Assembly (NCBI GenBank): GCA_963514095.1
Contig: OY741267.1
Location: 25,267,485 to 25,331,484 of the forward strand
Length of the DNA: 64,000 nt
Direction: 5' to 3'
Source: Eutrigla gurnardus
Lineage: Eukaryota > Chordata > Actinopteri > Perciformes > Triglidae
In this document: one piece after another, positions 12,303-24,528 of the stretch
How the letters are laid out: every line of letters starts with the position of its first letter
Numbering within the stretch: the first letter of the stretch is position 1
The notes under the pieces: generated by a model
Databases searched by the model: none
Told to the model about the DNA's origin: nothing
The model's input: the letters and a program-made list of their open reading frames with translations, nothing else
Program-made: the position numbers and the translations under genes

Positions 12303-12547
12303 TACGACGGCGTATTAGGGCGACTGTAGGGAATAAAAAGAAAAAAGGGAGCCGAGCAAATCTGCCACTTTATAAATATATATAGGCGATATAAACAAGT
12401 TGCTTGGTTCCGCTAACACCGGATGTTTGCCGTTGCTATGACAACAACCCAACCGCCCCCGATTAATAAATACCTGATGAGAGTTTGTCCTCAAATAAAA
12501 CCAGCAATCACCGTAAGGACCTTAACGAGGCGTCGTCACACGTTGAG
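12303..12547. mobile_element. Family B MITE, copy 3 (right end truncated)
   Basis: The left terminus TACGACGGCGTATTAGGG is intact. Internal blocks appear in the reverse orientation (GTTTGCCGTTGCTATGACAAC, CCTTAACGAGGCGTCGTCACACGTTG), after which family similarity ends. The right inverted terminus is absent. Confidence 0.7.
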
Positions 12548-13148
12548 AGCAGTGTAGTCTCATCAATCACACACACAACCGGCCTCCCAACACTGTAGTT
12601 TTAATACTGGGGGGGGGGGGGGGTGTTCCAACTCTCTCAGCTGCTAACCAGCTTCCACCGTCTTCTAATGACGGCGTCTGTGTTCGCATGTTTTGTCCCG
12701 CAGAGGAAAAGGGTGTTTTTTATTGTATTACACCCCACCGGGCTGCCACTGACTTTTTCATTTTGCCAAAGTGCAAATTGACAAACTGACAAATGACATG
12801 GACTCGACACTCGCATGGAAACAGATAGACCATTGTAAGGAAAAGAAAGATCCCCGCCCAAAAACAGCTGGACCGATGGCCGGGTGTCAAAAATCCACTT
12901 TGAAACATTTATTGTCCACATTAGCAATATTTACCGTCAGAAAGAGAGAGAGAGGAAGAGGATAGTCAGAGGGGGAGGAGGGGCTGTAACTTGGGCCTAC
13001 TCACTTAATGGAGCGTTTTATAGGAGGTCAGGAGATTACACTCGTCCTGTGTGCTTTCTTTTTATGTGTGTGTTAATTCCAGCTTTTAGATATTTAATTC
13101 TACGGCGATGTGTAGATGCAAATGTGCAACTGTGTAGGATACCTCTGT

Positions 13149-13150
<2 letters not shown>

Positions 13151-13201
<51 letters not shown>
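13151..13201. repeat. (CA)n microsatellite
   Basis: Perfect CA run of about 51 bp; it creates a poly-His/Thr artefact ORF on the plus strand. Confidence 0.95.
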
Positions 13202-13203
<2 letters not shown>

Positions 13204-14368
13204 TAACAGGAGAATGCCGCGGGTAGATGACGGGTCAGAGTCTGTGATACATCAGCAGCAGTTTCTCCAAATCCTCTTAGTGCCACAGAGCTCTCCGGGT
13301 CCAACTAGGTAAAAAAATATACATGTCTTTAACCGCACTAATCCCTGAAACGGAGGTTATTCAAATTCAGGGGAAAAAGCTTGGATTACAGATTCATTGA
13401 AATACCTGCAATACCTTTTAAGTACATAAAAAAAGAGAGATAATATACATGCAGTTTTAAATCCAGTGTGTGTGTATTTTTAGTGGTACGGTAATGTAGT
13501 AATAACAACCCAAAGTAGGAAAGCAGAAACATACACAGACGCCTAATTTTCCTTCCAACAATGACGCAAAAATCCAAAACCTTAACCCCAAAGAGATCCG
13601 TTTGTATAAGTCTTCACCACTTCAAAGGAAGAACTTCTCAAAAAAACGTCCTCACTGTGAACGCCTGGAACTCAAAGTGGGTTTTTTTGTCCGGATAAAA
13701 GCACATAAAGAACCAGGTCTTTAGTTTGATTAGTCCATAGGAAACATCTTTCTTCCATGGTCCAGGGTCAATTTATTATTATTCTCATTGTGAGGAAGCC
13801 CGGCTTTGAAATGTCCTGCTGTTTAATAACAACAGACATACTTTTTTAAAAGTATTGCATTTATTTAAATGTGTAAGCAGTAGTTCTTTCCACCAACTTG
13901 CCTTTTACTGTGGCTTCAATGGCTCTAAATAGACAGAACCGAGTCAGCTCAGTGTTTACTGGGATCGTCTGTAGTCCCAGTCACCCTGAACTACCTACTG
14001 GGAGCAGGGTACTGGGTTTTTTATTTCTCAGAGGAGGACTTTTCTAACTTCCCCACACAGTGATTTCTAATTAAATACTAATCGCTCTATCATCCATTTG
14101 TCCATATGCTTTAAGCTTCTATAACTAACTCATTGTGCAGTTCAAATCCACAATTATCCGGCTAATTCGGTGCCAAACGATCCAGTCTGCAGAAACAAAA
14201 TGTAAACTGAATGGATCAACGATGATTTAATTGTGTAAAAACTGCTCCCTGATTGAACAGTGATCAACTTAATCCTAAAAGGCTGCAAAGTTGGTAATTT
14301 GGAGATGGATCCAGATGTGGGTTCAGAAAGATTTCATTTGAATCTGAACTGATTTTTATAAAGTTCAC

Positions 14369-14509
14369 TTGAAAGCTACCGCTAACATCTTAGCCCAACT
14401 GCCCCGATCAATAAACACCTCAAATCTTATCTTAATAAAGTCGCAGATTTGCTACTTTTTTTTCTCTGAATATTGCCCCCCCTCTCTCGGCTCTGTTTTT
14501 TTCCCCTAT
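14369..14509. mobile_element. Family B MITE, copy 4 (3' fragment)
   Basis: A fragment with the GCTACCGCTAACATCTTAGCCC block followed by the TCTCTGAATATTGCCCCC and CTCTCGGCTCTG segments of the right arm. The outermost terminus is degraded (CCCTATACATCC instead of the expected CTACAGTGGCC). Confidence 0.65.
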
Positions 14510-16133
14510 ACATCCTCATAGATTTCTTCCCATATTAATTATGTAAAAATAACAATGACCTGACTACAGGCCAGGAGAGAAAGACAGACCCAGACAGAGA
14601 GATGACACTTTGATTGGATTGTGTTGTAGTAATGTGGGTTGCTATGGAGTGCTACAACAGTATTTACAGAGCGTGCCTCTCAGCGCGCTGCAGTAATGAG
14701 TCTGTTCTAGTTGTTGGCTTCTAATTCTGAACATCATTACTTTCTATCTGGATGGTTAGCAGGAATAGTAGCAGTCACAGATCTATATTTAGAAAGTGCT
14801 CATTGTGGCTGTCACCATGGCGATGGGTCAAGCTGGCGGTTACAGTATTTACCTACAGGGGAACCGGAGGAGCAAATCAAGAAGCTAACCACGCTAACAG
14901 AGAAGCTGGGATAACAACACACACAGAGGGACCCCACGACATATTCTGCATAGAGAACCTTTAAGCCAACTTTTTTTTAACAAAGACTGATGCTTTATTC
15001 AAATGTATACATGCAGCTATGAAAGGTCGTCGGGTCATTCGTGACTAAGCTGTATCCCTGCACTCAGTGGTTCGAACCACTCCGGCTGTTTCTGCGGCAT
15101 CACATCACGCTGTTTGACACTCCTGTGATCCGTCGCTCTTATCTGGCACGAAACACAAAAGCACAGCCGAGCCGGAGCCCCGCCGGCTGGTTCGAGATTC
15201 AAGGTAGGCTTTTTAAAAAAGAAAAACCCGTTAAAATGTCAACAGAACACTCGCCTTTTTCAGACTTCGGCGCGGTTGCCATGACAACAGGGTACTTGAC
15301 AGCCACGCGGCGACACAATGGGTTGCGGTGGATCGGGGACATGAAAATGATCTTGAGCTGTCTGAGGGCAAACGGGGTGGACGGCATGATAGACGCGAGA
15401 TACACAAGATGGAAAATAAATATACAGACATGAGTAATAAGGATAGGAGGAGGAGGAGGTGTGCAGGTAATGATAAGGTGGTATCCTGACAAAGTCTTCT
15501 CGGTGTATTAGAGGATTCGGCATTCAACGAGGAGCAGAAAGGGCAGATACGGGTGAAAGAAAGATATAGAGATAGAGGGCAGAATATGCCCGGTGTGCTA
15601 TCAGTGGACAGTGTTTAGGGGCAACAAAAGGGCTGGGGGGGACAGGGGAACTGAATCCTGGTGCGTTTGTCTCCTCAAATGGCCTCTAGGGACTGTGTGA
15701 AATGGCCCTTTTCTTCTCGGCCCTTTCAGCCCTAAAACCCCATCTACATGACAAACAGTGTCACTTTGAAGCTGCTTGTGTCATCTCGGCCTATCTGTCA
15801 CTCATTCATGACCTTTTGCTCCCGCCTTTCATCTCTTTTTTTATTTTCCTCCCTCCTTTCCACAGTAATTCACTTTTTTCTCTTTTTTGTCATCATCTTC
15901 CTTTCAGCCAACTATCCTTTTCATTTATCTTTGATATCTGAAAACAGTTCTTTGGATTTTGGTGGGAAATGGCAATGTCATCCCCCCCCCCCATCACTGG
16001 TGCTGCTGGTTACATAATACTGACTGTTGTATCCATTTTAAACAAGGCAACACTAAAACTATCAGTTAACATTGAGGCCAATCAAGAACATTATCCCTCC
16101 TCACTGCCATAAGGAGTGATTGTAGTGAGCTGG

Positions 16134-16716
16134 TATAGTCCCAGATTACTGGTATCTCAGATTACTTGTATAGTCTCATATTACTGGTATCTCAGATTAT
16201 TGGTGTCTCAGATAACTGGTATCTCAGATTACTGGTATCTCAGATCACTGATGTCTCAGATTATTGGTACCTCAGATTACTGGTGTCTCAGATTACTGGT
16301 ATATCAGATTACTGGTGTCTCAGATTACTGGTATCTCAGATTACTGGAACCTCAGATTACTGGTATCTCAGATTAGTGGTATCTCAGACAATTGGTATCT
16401 CAGATTAGTGGTATCTCAGTTTACTTGTATCTCAGATTACTGGTATCTCAGATTAGTGGTATCTCAGATTACTGGAACCTCAGATTACTGGTGTCTCAGA
16501 TTATTGGTATCTCAGATTACTGGAACCTCAGATTACTGGTGTCTCAGATTACTGGTGTCTCAGATTACTGGTATCTCATATTACTGGAACCTCAGATTAT
16601 TGGTATCTCAGATTACTGGTATCTCATATTACTGGAACCTCAGATTATTGGTATCTCAGATTACTGGTATCTCAGATTACTGGAACCTCAGATTACTGGT
16701 GTCTCAGATTATGTGT
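16134..16716. repeat. 16-bp minisatellite (AGATTACTGGTATCTC)n
   Basis: About 36 tandem copies of a 16-bp unit, consensus AGATTACTGGTATCTC, with recurrent variants GGTGTCTC and GGAACCTC. Because 16 is not a multiple of three, overlapping plus-strand ORFs of 80-220 codons run through it in all three frames. These are repeat artefacts, not genes. In the right third, a 48-bp block of three units (ATATTACTGGAACCTC, AGATTATTGGTATCTC, AGATTACTGGTATCTC) recurs in tandem, showing recent expansion. It ends about 95 bp from gpc5 exon 6. Confidence 0.95.
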
Positions 16717-16811
16717 GACATGGTTGAACAAACACTATATTCTTTACATGGTGAACACACACACACACACGTGTACATGTGTATCTGTATTACTGATGAG
16801 AGAAGTCCTAC

Positions 16812-16932
16812 CTGGTTAAAGAGCTCCAGCCTCTCCTTGACCTCGGCCAGTGTCGGGTTTGGGCTGCGAACTTTGACCTCTGGGTTTTGCCTCTGGGCAT
16901 GCAGACCGTTTCCTACAACTCTGCCGGTGTAG
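16812..16932 (-). CDS. gpc5: Glypican-5-like, exon 6
   Basis: Coding exon of 121 bp. It begins with one base that completes a Ser codon from exon 5 and then encodes 40 residues, ending in phase 0 at a GTAGGA donor; the acceptor is TTCTCTCACAG. The translation opens YTGRVVGNGLHAQ, then NPEVKV, the strongly conserved end of the glypican core found in all members (R-x-V-x-GNGL-x-x-Q, NPEV). The wording VVGNG with NPEVKV is closest to GPC5. A charged, probably helical segment with ELFNQ at its end leads into the stalk exon. On the transcript strand a TG run and the 16-bp minisatellite follow the donor at about 40 and 95 nt. Splice sites, phase match with exons 5 and 7, and motif order make the call firm. 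Confidence 0.9.
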
Positions 16933-18614
16933 CTGTGAGAGAAGAAGAAATGGGAACATTGGTGTCAAACAGAGGCAGATATCAAGTTGGTTGTAGAGAG
17001 ACGGAGAAGATGTTTTGATGTTATATAGCTTTATTTGGCTTGTGTTATTGTTGGAGTCTTTATTGTTCCTGGTAACAATATGTAATTAAACTATATGGAG
17101 GACAACTAGAAGGTTATGCGGCCACTCTAAAACCTAATGGGTACTTCCTCGGACCCGGCTACACCCTTCCACCACGCTTTATGAAAATAAAACGGGCCTG
17201 TAGTTATTTTTTTCCACGTTCCTGCTGACTAATCAGACAAAAAACCCCAACAAACACAACATTTCTTCCACAAGTCAAATAAACTAAAAACAAACAAACA
17301 GACGCTCCTGTTTGGTTTGTAGTTTTGTTTTTCATGTCGTCCATCAATGTCAGAAATCTGCAAACTGAACCGTGTCGTTTCGACAAACTAAAATAAGAAA
17401 CATTAGGGCCTTGTTTGTCACAAGAGAGAACATGTTGCATGGAAAACATTAACAAGCTCCATTATGCAATCATATGTGAAAAAAATATGACACAGCCTTT
17501 CATGTTCTTCTGTGATGGAGAACATTTTGAAATGTGAATATGATTGAGCATGGCCTTGTAATAAAACTGAACTGGAGAGGCACAGTGAGCCGGACCTTTA
17601 ATCCCTGGCTCGCTCGGAGGGGATTACAGCCGTTGATTTCAGTCAGAGCTGTTGTTGAGCTGATGTCAGGGAGGCTAATGGTTCCAGCAGCTGTCTGATA
17701 CAGACGGGAAGAATTTTAATTTAGCATAATAGACACACAAGTGTTTGTTTTTTTGGGCCGACGCAGCCAAGTATCATGACGCATCAAAGGCGTCGAGGCT
17801 CTGGAATGAATTGATTTAACACTTTAAAATGATTCCCGTGCGGCGGATCACTTGGCTGTTTATGGTTCTGAACAGGTATTCTTTTGGAAATCAGTTCTAT
17901 CCCCTTTGTTTATCGGAGTACGGCACGCAGAGCGCTATCAATAATTATTTCTTTATACTCCATCTGTTGAAGGTCATTGACAAGTACCACAATTTATCAA
18001 CAGTTACCAATAAAAACCCCAAAGTGAATAGTGAGTTAATGGAAATGATTCAGCAGTCTGAGGTAATCCATTAATATTGTTATTATTAGGTTGCAGAGAG
18101 GTTAGACTAATTGGCCAGTTACTCATTTGTTTAGAGCCGGCAAAACAAATGAGCTAATTCTAGCAACCGGCATGTTTACAGCGACAGCTTGTTAGCGGCG
18201 GAATGTGTTTTTTTAGTGAGTAAAAAGGGTTTAAGGAGGGATGATAACGGGCCGTCACAGAGAAGTGCTGAGACTTCAGCCTTTAGAAGATCATCAATGA
18301 TTCACCACGAAAGTGAACATTGCATTAATATTTCAGAAAGGCTGCTGATATTAACACACGCTCCCATTCTTTTAACTCTTTTCTTTTCACACTAATATTG
18401 CCATAGACTGAACACACACATCCACTCATCCACAAATATGAGGACCTCCCTGAGGTTAAACACCAACAGCAAAAACAACCTGTGAAGGTAACTCACGCCG
18501 CTATCGTTTTTTCATGATCAAATGCCCCAAAGCTAAAACTAAAAACTAAAAAACTAAAATAAACGGAGCTGAGAGTTTTTTGTTTGTTTTTTTCTTCATT
18601 TGCATTTATTTTTT

Positions 18615-19003
18615 AACACCTCGTTAAGGTCCTTAGGGTGACGATGTTGATGGTTATTGTTGGTTTTATTGATATGAGGCCATGCTGTCATCTTATGGAT
18701 GTTTATTGATCGGGGTGGTTGGGTTGAGATGCTAGCGGTAGCGTTTACTCAAGCAACGACAAACATCCGGTGTTAGCTGAACCAAGCAACTTGTTTATAA
18801 CGGCTATATGTACACGTTCGATATTAGAAATCATTGTCTAGTAGGCCTACGTCTAAATAAACACGTCTCATGGCATACACCTGTATGTAAACGTGACTAT
18901 ATGCCACAAGGCGAGAGAGGGGGCAATATTCAGAGAAAAAAAGACACATTTTACACGTTTTTTGCCCCCTCTCTCGCCTCCGTTTTTCTTTTTTTCCCAC
19001 TGT
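18615..19003. mobile_element. Family B MITE, copy 5 (rearranged)
   Basis: It starts at the internal CCTCGTTAAGGTCCTTAGGGTGA block, without the left terminus, and continues through TGTTTATTGATCGGGG and CAAACATCCGGTGTTAGC. At about 18912-18980 it has both arms of the terminal region face to face (GAGAGAGGGGGCAATATTC and GCCCCCTCTCTCGCC), a local hairpin. The right terminus is degraded. Confidence 0.7.
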
Positions 19004-19899
19004 TATCCAAATGAATCACAGAGTTATATGTCAATGCAAATCTTCCATGCACCGGTGATTTAACAGCAAAATTGGCATCAAATGAATTGTTGCTTCACAT
19101 GGCTGATAACGTGATTATGGGCGCTGCAGGTGAACGTGTTTGCACGGATGTCTTTCCCTTGTATGCGCTTGTGCACTCACGCTCTCCTACATACACGCGG
19201 GTGGATATGAGTGGAGGCAATCATAAAAAATGCTGAACATGAGAATCTCTGGCCTGTGATCTGAGCAGCGTCTCAATGAGGTCTGGGCTCCTCCAGATTG
19301 CTGAAACAGCACTTTGCAGATCGCTGCCCATAAAAATGCAAAAACGTCCTCGCTCAAACCTCTCTGCCGCAACACATCACTTTACATCCCCCCGTCTTGT
19401 TGATTTCCTCTTCCCATCCTGCAACTGCTTGTTTCACTTGAGGGTATCTGCAAAGCCTCACACACACTTAAACAACAGACAACCGTAGCTCTTAATTGCC
19501 AAGATGGACACAATTGATGGCTTTTGGACTTGCAAAAAACGAAAATCAAGCGTCCCCTCAGCAGCGGTTGAGCGTGGGCGCCCGCGTCCTGGGGAGCGTA
19601 TGCCTGTCCGTCTCCAGGCTTGGCTCGGGATGACAGCGTTGGCGTGGAAATGAGCTCATCCGATGGGATGGTAATGAAAGGGAAGTGTCAGGGCGAGTTT
19701 GGCAGTGCATCAGGCCTGGAACGTTTCATTGCTGGGGATGTTTGATATGATGAAGGAGGCGAGGAGGGGGGGGGAGCACATGACACAGCAGGACATCCCA
19801 CAACCAATTACCTGCTCGACGGACGCAAATCAATCCAGCAAATTTGTGGGCAGAGCCGACAGCAGATGTTTTAATACGATTCCTGCGCGTGGCAATAAT

Positions 19900-20415
19900 C
19901 AGGGTTCCTACAGCTTCTCCAAAGTCAAATTCAAGCACTTTTCAAGCATTTCAAGGTGCATTTCCATGCTTTTCCAGCACCTTCCAGCTGTGGTAAACTC
20001 CATATGTGTATCGATCCAATGGTCAGTATTCAGTCTACTTATTATGTCACTTGTTCATCACATTAAATGTGATGTTATTGTCCTCTAAACAACCAACATG
20101 ATGTTTGGAGACAGCTTTTTACAGAAGGACCACAAATGAAAGGAAAACTAATTCCACTAACAGATCCACAGAAATATAATCACCAACTATTTTCATCATC
20201 TGTTCATCATCAAAAGCCATTTTTCATGCAGAAATGTCAGAAAATGCTGTTTTCAGTCTCAAATATGGACATCTTCTTTTCTCTGTTCTATATGTCATCA
20301 CATAGAACACACATTTCAAGACCTTTATTCTACATGCAAGCACTTTTCAAACCTTGAAAACCCCACACTAAAACTCAAGTGTTTTCAAGGATTTCCAGCA
20401 CCCTGACCAACCCTG
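19900..20415 (+). mobile_element. Family D DNA element, copy 1 (full-length)
   Basis: A 516-bp element opening CAGGGTTCCTACAGC and closing GACCAACCCTG, so the ends are short inverted repeats (CAGGGTT / AACCCTG). It is flanked by AATAAT on both sides (19894-19899, 20416-20421). Subterminal TTCAAGCACTTTTCAAGC is partly mirrored near the right end. The interior (for example ATGATGTTTGGAGACAGC) is almost identical to the copies at 48347 and 58590. It has no transposase, and short ORFs in it are broken. The CAGGG ends suggest a hAT-like MITE, but a 6-bp duplication is not the hAT 8 bp, so superfamily is left open. Confidence 0.8.
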
Positions 20416-21159
20416 AATAATGTACGTCTTTCTCTCCTCCAGCGGTCCCAAACGTTCAACCTGGACTCACATCCAACACAACTACCTCCACACGGTCGGC
20501 CTCGGCATCTCCACTCTCTTGACTCCCTTCTATCCTACTGACTCATCCCCCCCCCCCTCCCCCATATGTGAAACGCACAATTGATCCACTGTCCTGAAGG
20601 CAGCTTTGTCTGTTCTCGTCTTTCTCTTGCCCGGAGCGCCGACTAGCAGTGACCTCCACTCCCCGACGCTGACCTCACACTGAACCGGCTTGATCTTTCT
20701 GCAGGAATGCTCAGGGGTTGTAAAGGCAGAAAACAAAAAATGAAATATTCATCTTTCAAGGTGTAGAACGAGAGGGGGAAAAAACTGAAAATGTATATAT
20801 GGCCGGGAAAGCTACACATGCAAGGTTTCAAGGCTGCGTTAACTTTTGTTAAAAGGTATGAAGACGGTGAGCCGGCGTGAGGGGGCGTCTGGTGGTTCGG
20901 CCCTGAAGCGGAGTCTGGTGGTCTTTCATCTGCTCGGTTCCTGACTGATCACAGAGGTCTGGCTTTAAGGTTTAATGAGCCCAGAGCACTCACTGGGGAT
21001 TCAATTAGCTGCATGTTTGCTGGATACTAGGTTTCTCTCTTTAACTACAGGGAAGTTGTTTTTGTGGATTTCACATACATTTCGGGTATATTTCCCTTTA
21101 AAACAAAATGTCAAGACTAAATCTTCCTTATTCATCTTTTCAGTTATTTTATACATTAG

Positions 21160-21240
21160 AGGAGAGATCTTCAACAGGGGGTCCGGGACCTCTAGGGGGG
21201 GTCCGCAGAGTTACAGCAGGGGGGTCGCCGAAATTATTTG
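21160..21240. mobile_element. Possible fossil hAT-like repeat fragment
   Basis: The stretch with GGGGGTCCGGGACCTCTAGG and GGGGGGTCGCCGAAATT resembles the widespread vertebrate 'ggtccgcgacccc' transposon remnants. Only one copy is seen in the window and no ends are defined. Confidence 0.35.
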
Positions 21241-22582
21241 ATACCAAATGTTTTTTTTAAATATGTCCAAAAATGCACCTTAAAATGAATACAAACTATA
21301 TTTAGCAAATATAAATCTTCCTGTATGTTTAATATGTTGAGAAATTGTGATGTAGGAATGCTAAAATAGAATTAAAATATGAATTACTGTTTTAATGTCT
21401 TAGCATTGTGTACATCCATCATTACAAAGTACTGTTATATATGGAACTTTAATAAGGAAGACTATTGTATATGATATGTTATATCTTTATCAGCCTCGGG
21501 GGCATGAAAACGTGTTTAACATACAGTTACAGGAGACAAGACGACCCATTCACACGATAACAAGCATACAGAGAAAGGGCCTGTTGGTGTGTCACTCGTC
21601 TAATTGCTTAACGGCATTCTCATAGCAAGCTGTCTGCAGAGATCTCTGCCAGGATCCCGCCACTTAATGAGATGATCCACGAGAGTCTGGCAGGGAGGAG
21701 AAGCACTCGTTCATCATCTCCAGAGATGATTAAAGGCAGTTTGTTGATATATATTTTTTTTTATACGTTTCAGAATCGGAGGATTCAAAAAAAGCAAGTG
21801 TGCTCGGGGGTCTTGACATGTTTGTGCCAGGAATTTTAAGTTACACTGTTTATCTGGATCTTTGCCTCCGTAATTAGAATCAATACTCATCTTGTTTGCG
21901 AGCCCCCCCGAAAAAAAAGCAGCACATTTCATGAAATCCTCAAGTTTATTCGATCAATGCCACCTCCGATGCAGTGCATAAAAAGGGATTAATGGATTAT
22001 ACAGAAATATGCTGAGGAATTATTAAGAGTATCATCTCGACAGCTATTCAAATAAATGTGGCAGACATTCATATTATATATATATATATATATCATCTAT
22101 ATCCTAAATATTAAGACTCAAAACACGTTTCCACACACACGATTGTAAACATCAGGCCGAATCACACCCGACACGGCAGAAGTGTCAACGAGTGATGATG
22201 AAGAAGAGTGACTGTGCGGCTGTGGGCGGAGCTTCCTGCAGCGAGGAGGGCGTGGGCTTAGCGCCGGCGGTGCTGCTGTGAGGGTAAACAGACAGCGTTG
22301 GTTCGTGGTGATTAATAAAGCCTCTCCCCGGCCCGCCGGCTGTTGTGGATGAACAAGATGGAACATGTGCTGAGTGATTAATACGCATCGGGTCATGCCA
22401 GCTGCAGCGTTTTTAAAGGATGTCATCTTTGAGGCTCGGCGCTCCGTGTTATCCGTGGTGACATTTTGTTTGTTTCGCATTTTTTACTGCCTTTGACATT
22501 CAAGCAGCGTCAACGTTACACGTTTGATGTCCAAAGTGTAAATGATTATATATTATTATTATTTTGTTTCATTATTATCACA

Positions 22583-23126
22583 TAGGGTGGCATTTTAGGG
22601 CCACTGTAGGGAAAAAATAAATAAATAAATAAAAACGAAGCCGAGTGAGGGGACAATATTCTGAGGAAAACTCAGGACTGAGGACTTAAGTGGCAGATTT
22701 GCTACTGTATTACAAGCTAACTGCATCTATGCTAGCTAACATCCCATCGTGTGACAACGCCTCGTTAAGGTCCTTAGGGTGATGATGTTGATGCTTATTG
22801 TTGCTTTTATTCATATGAGGACATGTTGTCATCTTATGGGTGTTTATTGATCGGGGTGGTTGGGCTAAGATGCTAGCGGTAGCGTTCACTTGTTGTCATA
22901 GCAACGGCAAACATCCACTCAAGCAACTTGTTTACTTCCTCTATGACAAGTGGAAGCTACCGCTAGCATCTTAGCCCAACTGCCCGATCAATTATCACCC
23001 ATAAGATGACAATTTGGACTTTATAAATGTGCAAATTTGCGACTTTTTTCCCCTCTGAATATTGCCCAACTCTCTCGGCTCTGTTTTTTCCTTTTTTTCC
23101 TACAGTGGCCCTGATACACCGTCGTA
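22583..23126. mobile_element. Family B MITE, copy 6 (complete, long fold-back)
   Basis: Both termini are present: a diverged left end ending in TTTTAGGGCCACTGTAGGG, and the right end CTACAGTGGCCCTGATACACC with GTCGTA. The flanks ATCACA and ATTACA match at five of six bases, consistent with a 6-bp duplication. The block GGGCTAAGATGCTAGCGGTAGC near 22862 is repeated as its reverse complement near 22965. The DNA from about 22850 to 23020 is therefore a large hairpin with a short loop. Confidence 0.85.
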
Positions 23127-23971
23127 ATTACATACATTAATGACAGTTAGTTGTTTTCCTTGCTGTTGATTCCAGGGGATGAAAAAGCAACATTTAAAGC
23201 ATACAATGTAAGAGAACATTACTCCAATACTTTTGTTTTTTCTTTTTCCTCCTTTAGACATCCAAAAATATATTCAGAAATAAAAACTTAAGTGTCTAAA
23301 AGTAAAGTAAATAAACGGATATCCCATCTACACGAGTAATTATATACATATATGTACCTAGAAATATGTAAATAGTATTTAATAATAACTGAGTAAATAA
23401 TAGCAGTAAATAAATGATAATGCTTACTGCTATATTATTGTAATGATTATATATGTTTCCCCCTGCAATGACATTCTTGCTCCATTACACACACGTGTCT
23501 TTCACAAGGCTCGCCTGTTGCCGGCTTGATTTTAAATACGTGACATCGGATGAAAACATACCATGTAACCTTGTAAAAACACAGCGTTACAACTTTCTCT
23601 TCCTGGAACACGAAGTCGACAGCGAGGGAGGGAGGGGCCGAGTACGTGTTTGTAAGCCAGCGAGGTTTTTACGAGAAAAGGGCTTGGACATGTTGAAATA
23701 CTCGGGAGCGGGAGGTTTTTGTTTCTGAAAGGCCAGACTGTTCTCACACACACAGTGTGTGTGTGTGTGTGTATGTGTGTGTGTGTGTGCCATTAGCAGC
23801 CATTCAGTGCACTAACACGGAGACGGTGAACAGGCAGCTGGTCAAAAGCCACTTTGGCAAACATTTAATCAACATGACATATGTGCACATGCTGTCCCTT
23901 CGACAGTAAACATGAACATGTGTCAACGTGTGCAAATGTTTCGCAAGCCTGCACCCCTTAATGCAATGTGA

Positions 23972-23974
<3 letters not shown>

Positions 23975-24036
<62 letters not shown>
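23975..24036. repeat. (CA)31 microsatellite
   Basis: Perfect CA run of 62 bp just before family B copy 7. Confidence 0.95.
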
Positions 24037-24041
<5 letters not shown>

Positions 24042-24117
24042 GAGTAGAGTTTATGGAAGGTTCCCATGATAAACACAATGAAAATAAATATTTCAACCAT
24101 CAAACTGTAATCTATGA

Positions 24118-24528
24118 CAAAAAAAAAAACAACAGAGCAATTTTCAGAGAAAAAAGGGGCAAATTTGCCACGTTATAAATATATATATAGGGTTGGGTTA
24201 GGGTAGCCGATATAAACAAGTCGCTAGGCTCCGCTAACTCCGGATGTTTGCAGTTGCTATGACAACAAGTGAAAGCTACCGCTAGCATCTTAGCCCAACC
24301 GCCCCGATCAATAATCACCCATAATATGCCAATTTGACCCGTATAAATAAATCCAACAATAAGCATCAACATCATCACCCTAAGGACCCTAACGAGGCGT
24401 TGTCACACGTTGGGATGGATTAATTTGAAAAATAAATGTACATTCATGGGAAGTTAGCTAGCATAATGCCGTCTCTCGGCTCCGTTTTTTATTTTATTTC
24501 CCTAAAGTGGCCCTAATATGCCGTTGTA
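24118..24528. mobile_element. Family B MITE, copy 7 (left end lost)
   Basis: The recognisable blocks run from TTTTCAGAGAAAAAAGGGGC through GATGTTTGCAGTTGCTATGACAAC and CCTAACGAGGCGTTGTCACACG to the right end GTGGCCCTAATATGCCGTTGTA. A short GGGTTGGGTTAGGGTAG stretch is inserted near 24190. Confidence 0.75.

Larger units (their letters stand above)
2339..16811 (-). other. gpc5: gpc5 intron 6 (about 14.5 kb)
   Basis: Intron between exon 6 (donor GTAGGA) and exon 7 (CAG acceptor), joining in phase 0. It holds microsatellites (2400-2424, 3867-3928, 4679-4733, 8002-8061, 13151-13201 and smaller ones), homopolymer C or G tracts (2565-2587, about 5019-5035, about 12609-12623), transposon copies (8705-9610, 10917-11456, 12303-12547, 14369-14509) and a 16-bp minisatellite (16134-16716). 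A diverged TATCG-rich stretch at about 5640-5890 resembles a dispersed fish repeat. I saw no convincing gene in the remaining stretches (2800-3800, 5100-7700, 9620-10900, 12550-14360, 14520-16130). Confidence 0.8.

Noticed and set aside
15041..15433. 130-codon plus-strand ORF
   Set aside because: No domain or splice support; composition is compatible with chance.
16264..16932. 222-codon plus-strand ORF
   Set aside because: It is the 16-bp minisatellite read in one frame, running into the antisense of gpc5 exon 6. All three frames are open, so there is no coding signal.
17829..18074. 81-codon plus-strand ORF
   Set aside because: AT-rich, lacks a family signature, and sits in a stretch more likely to be noncoding.
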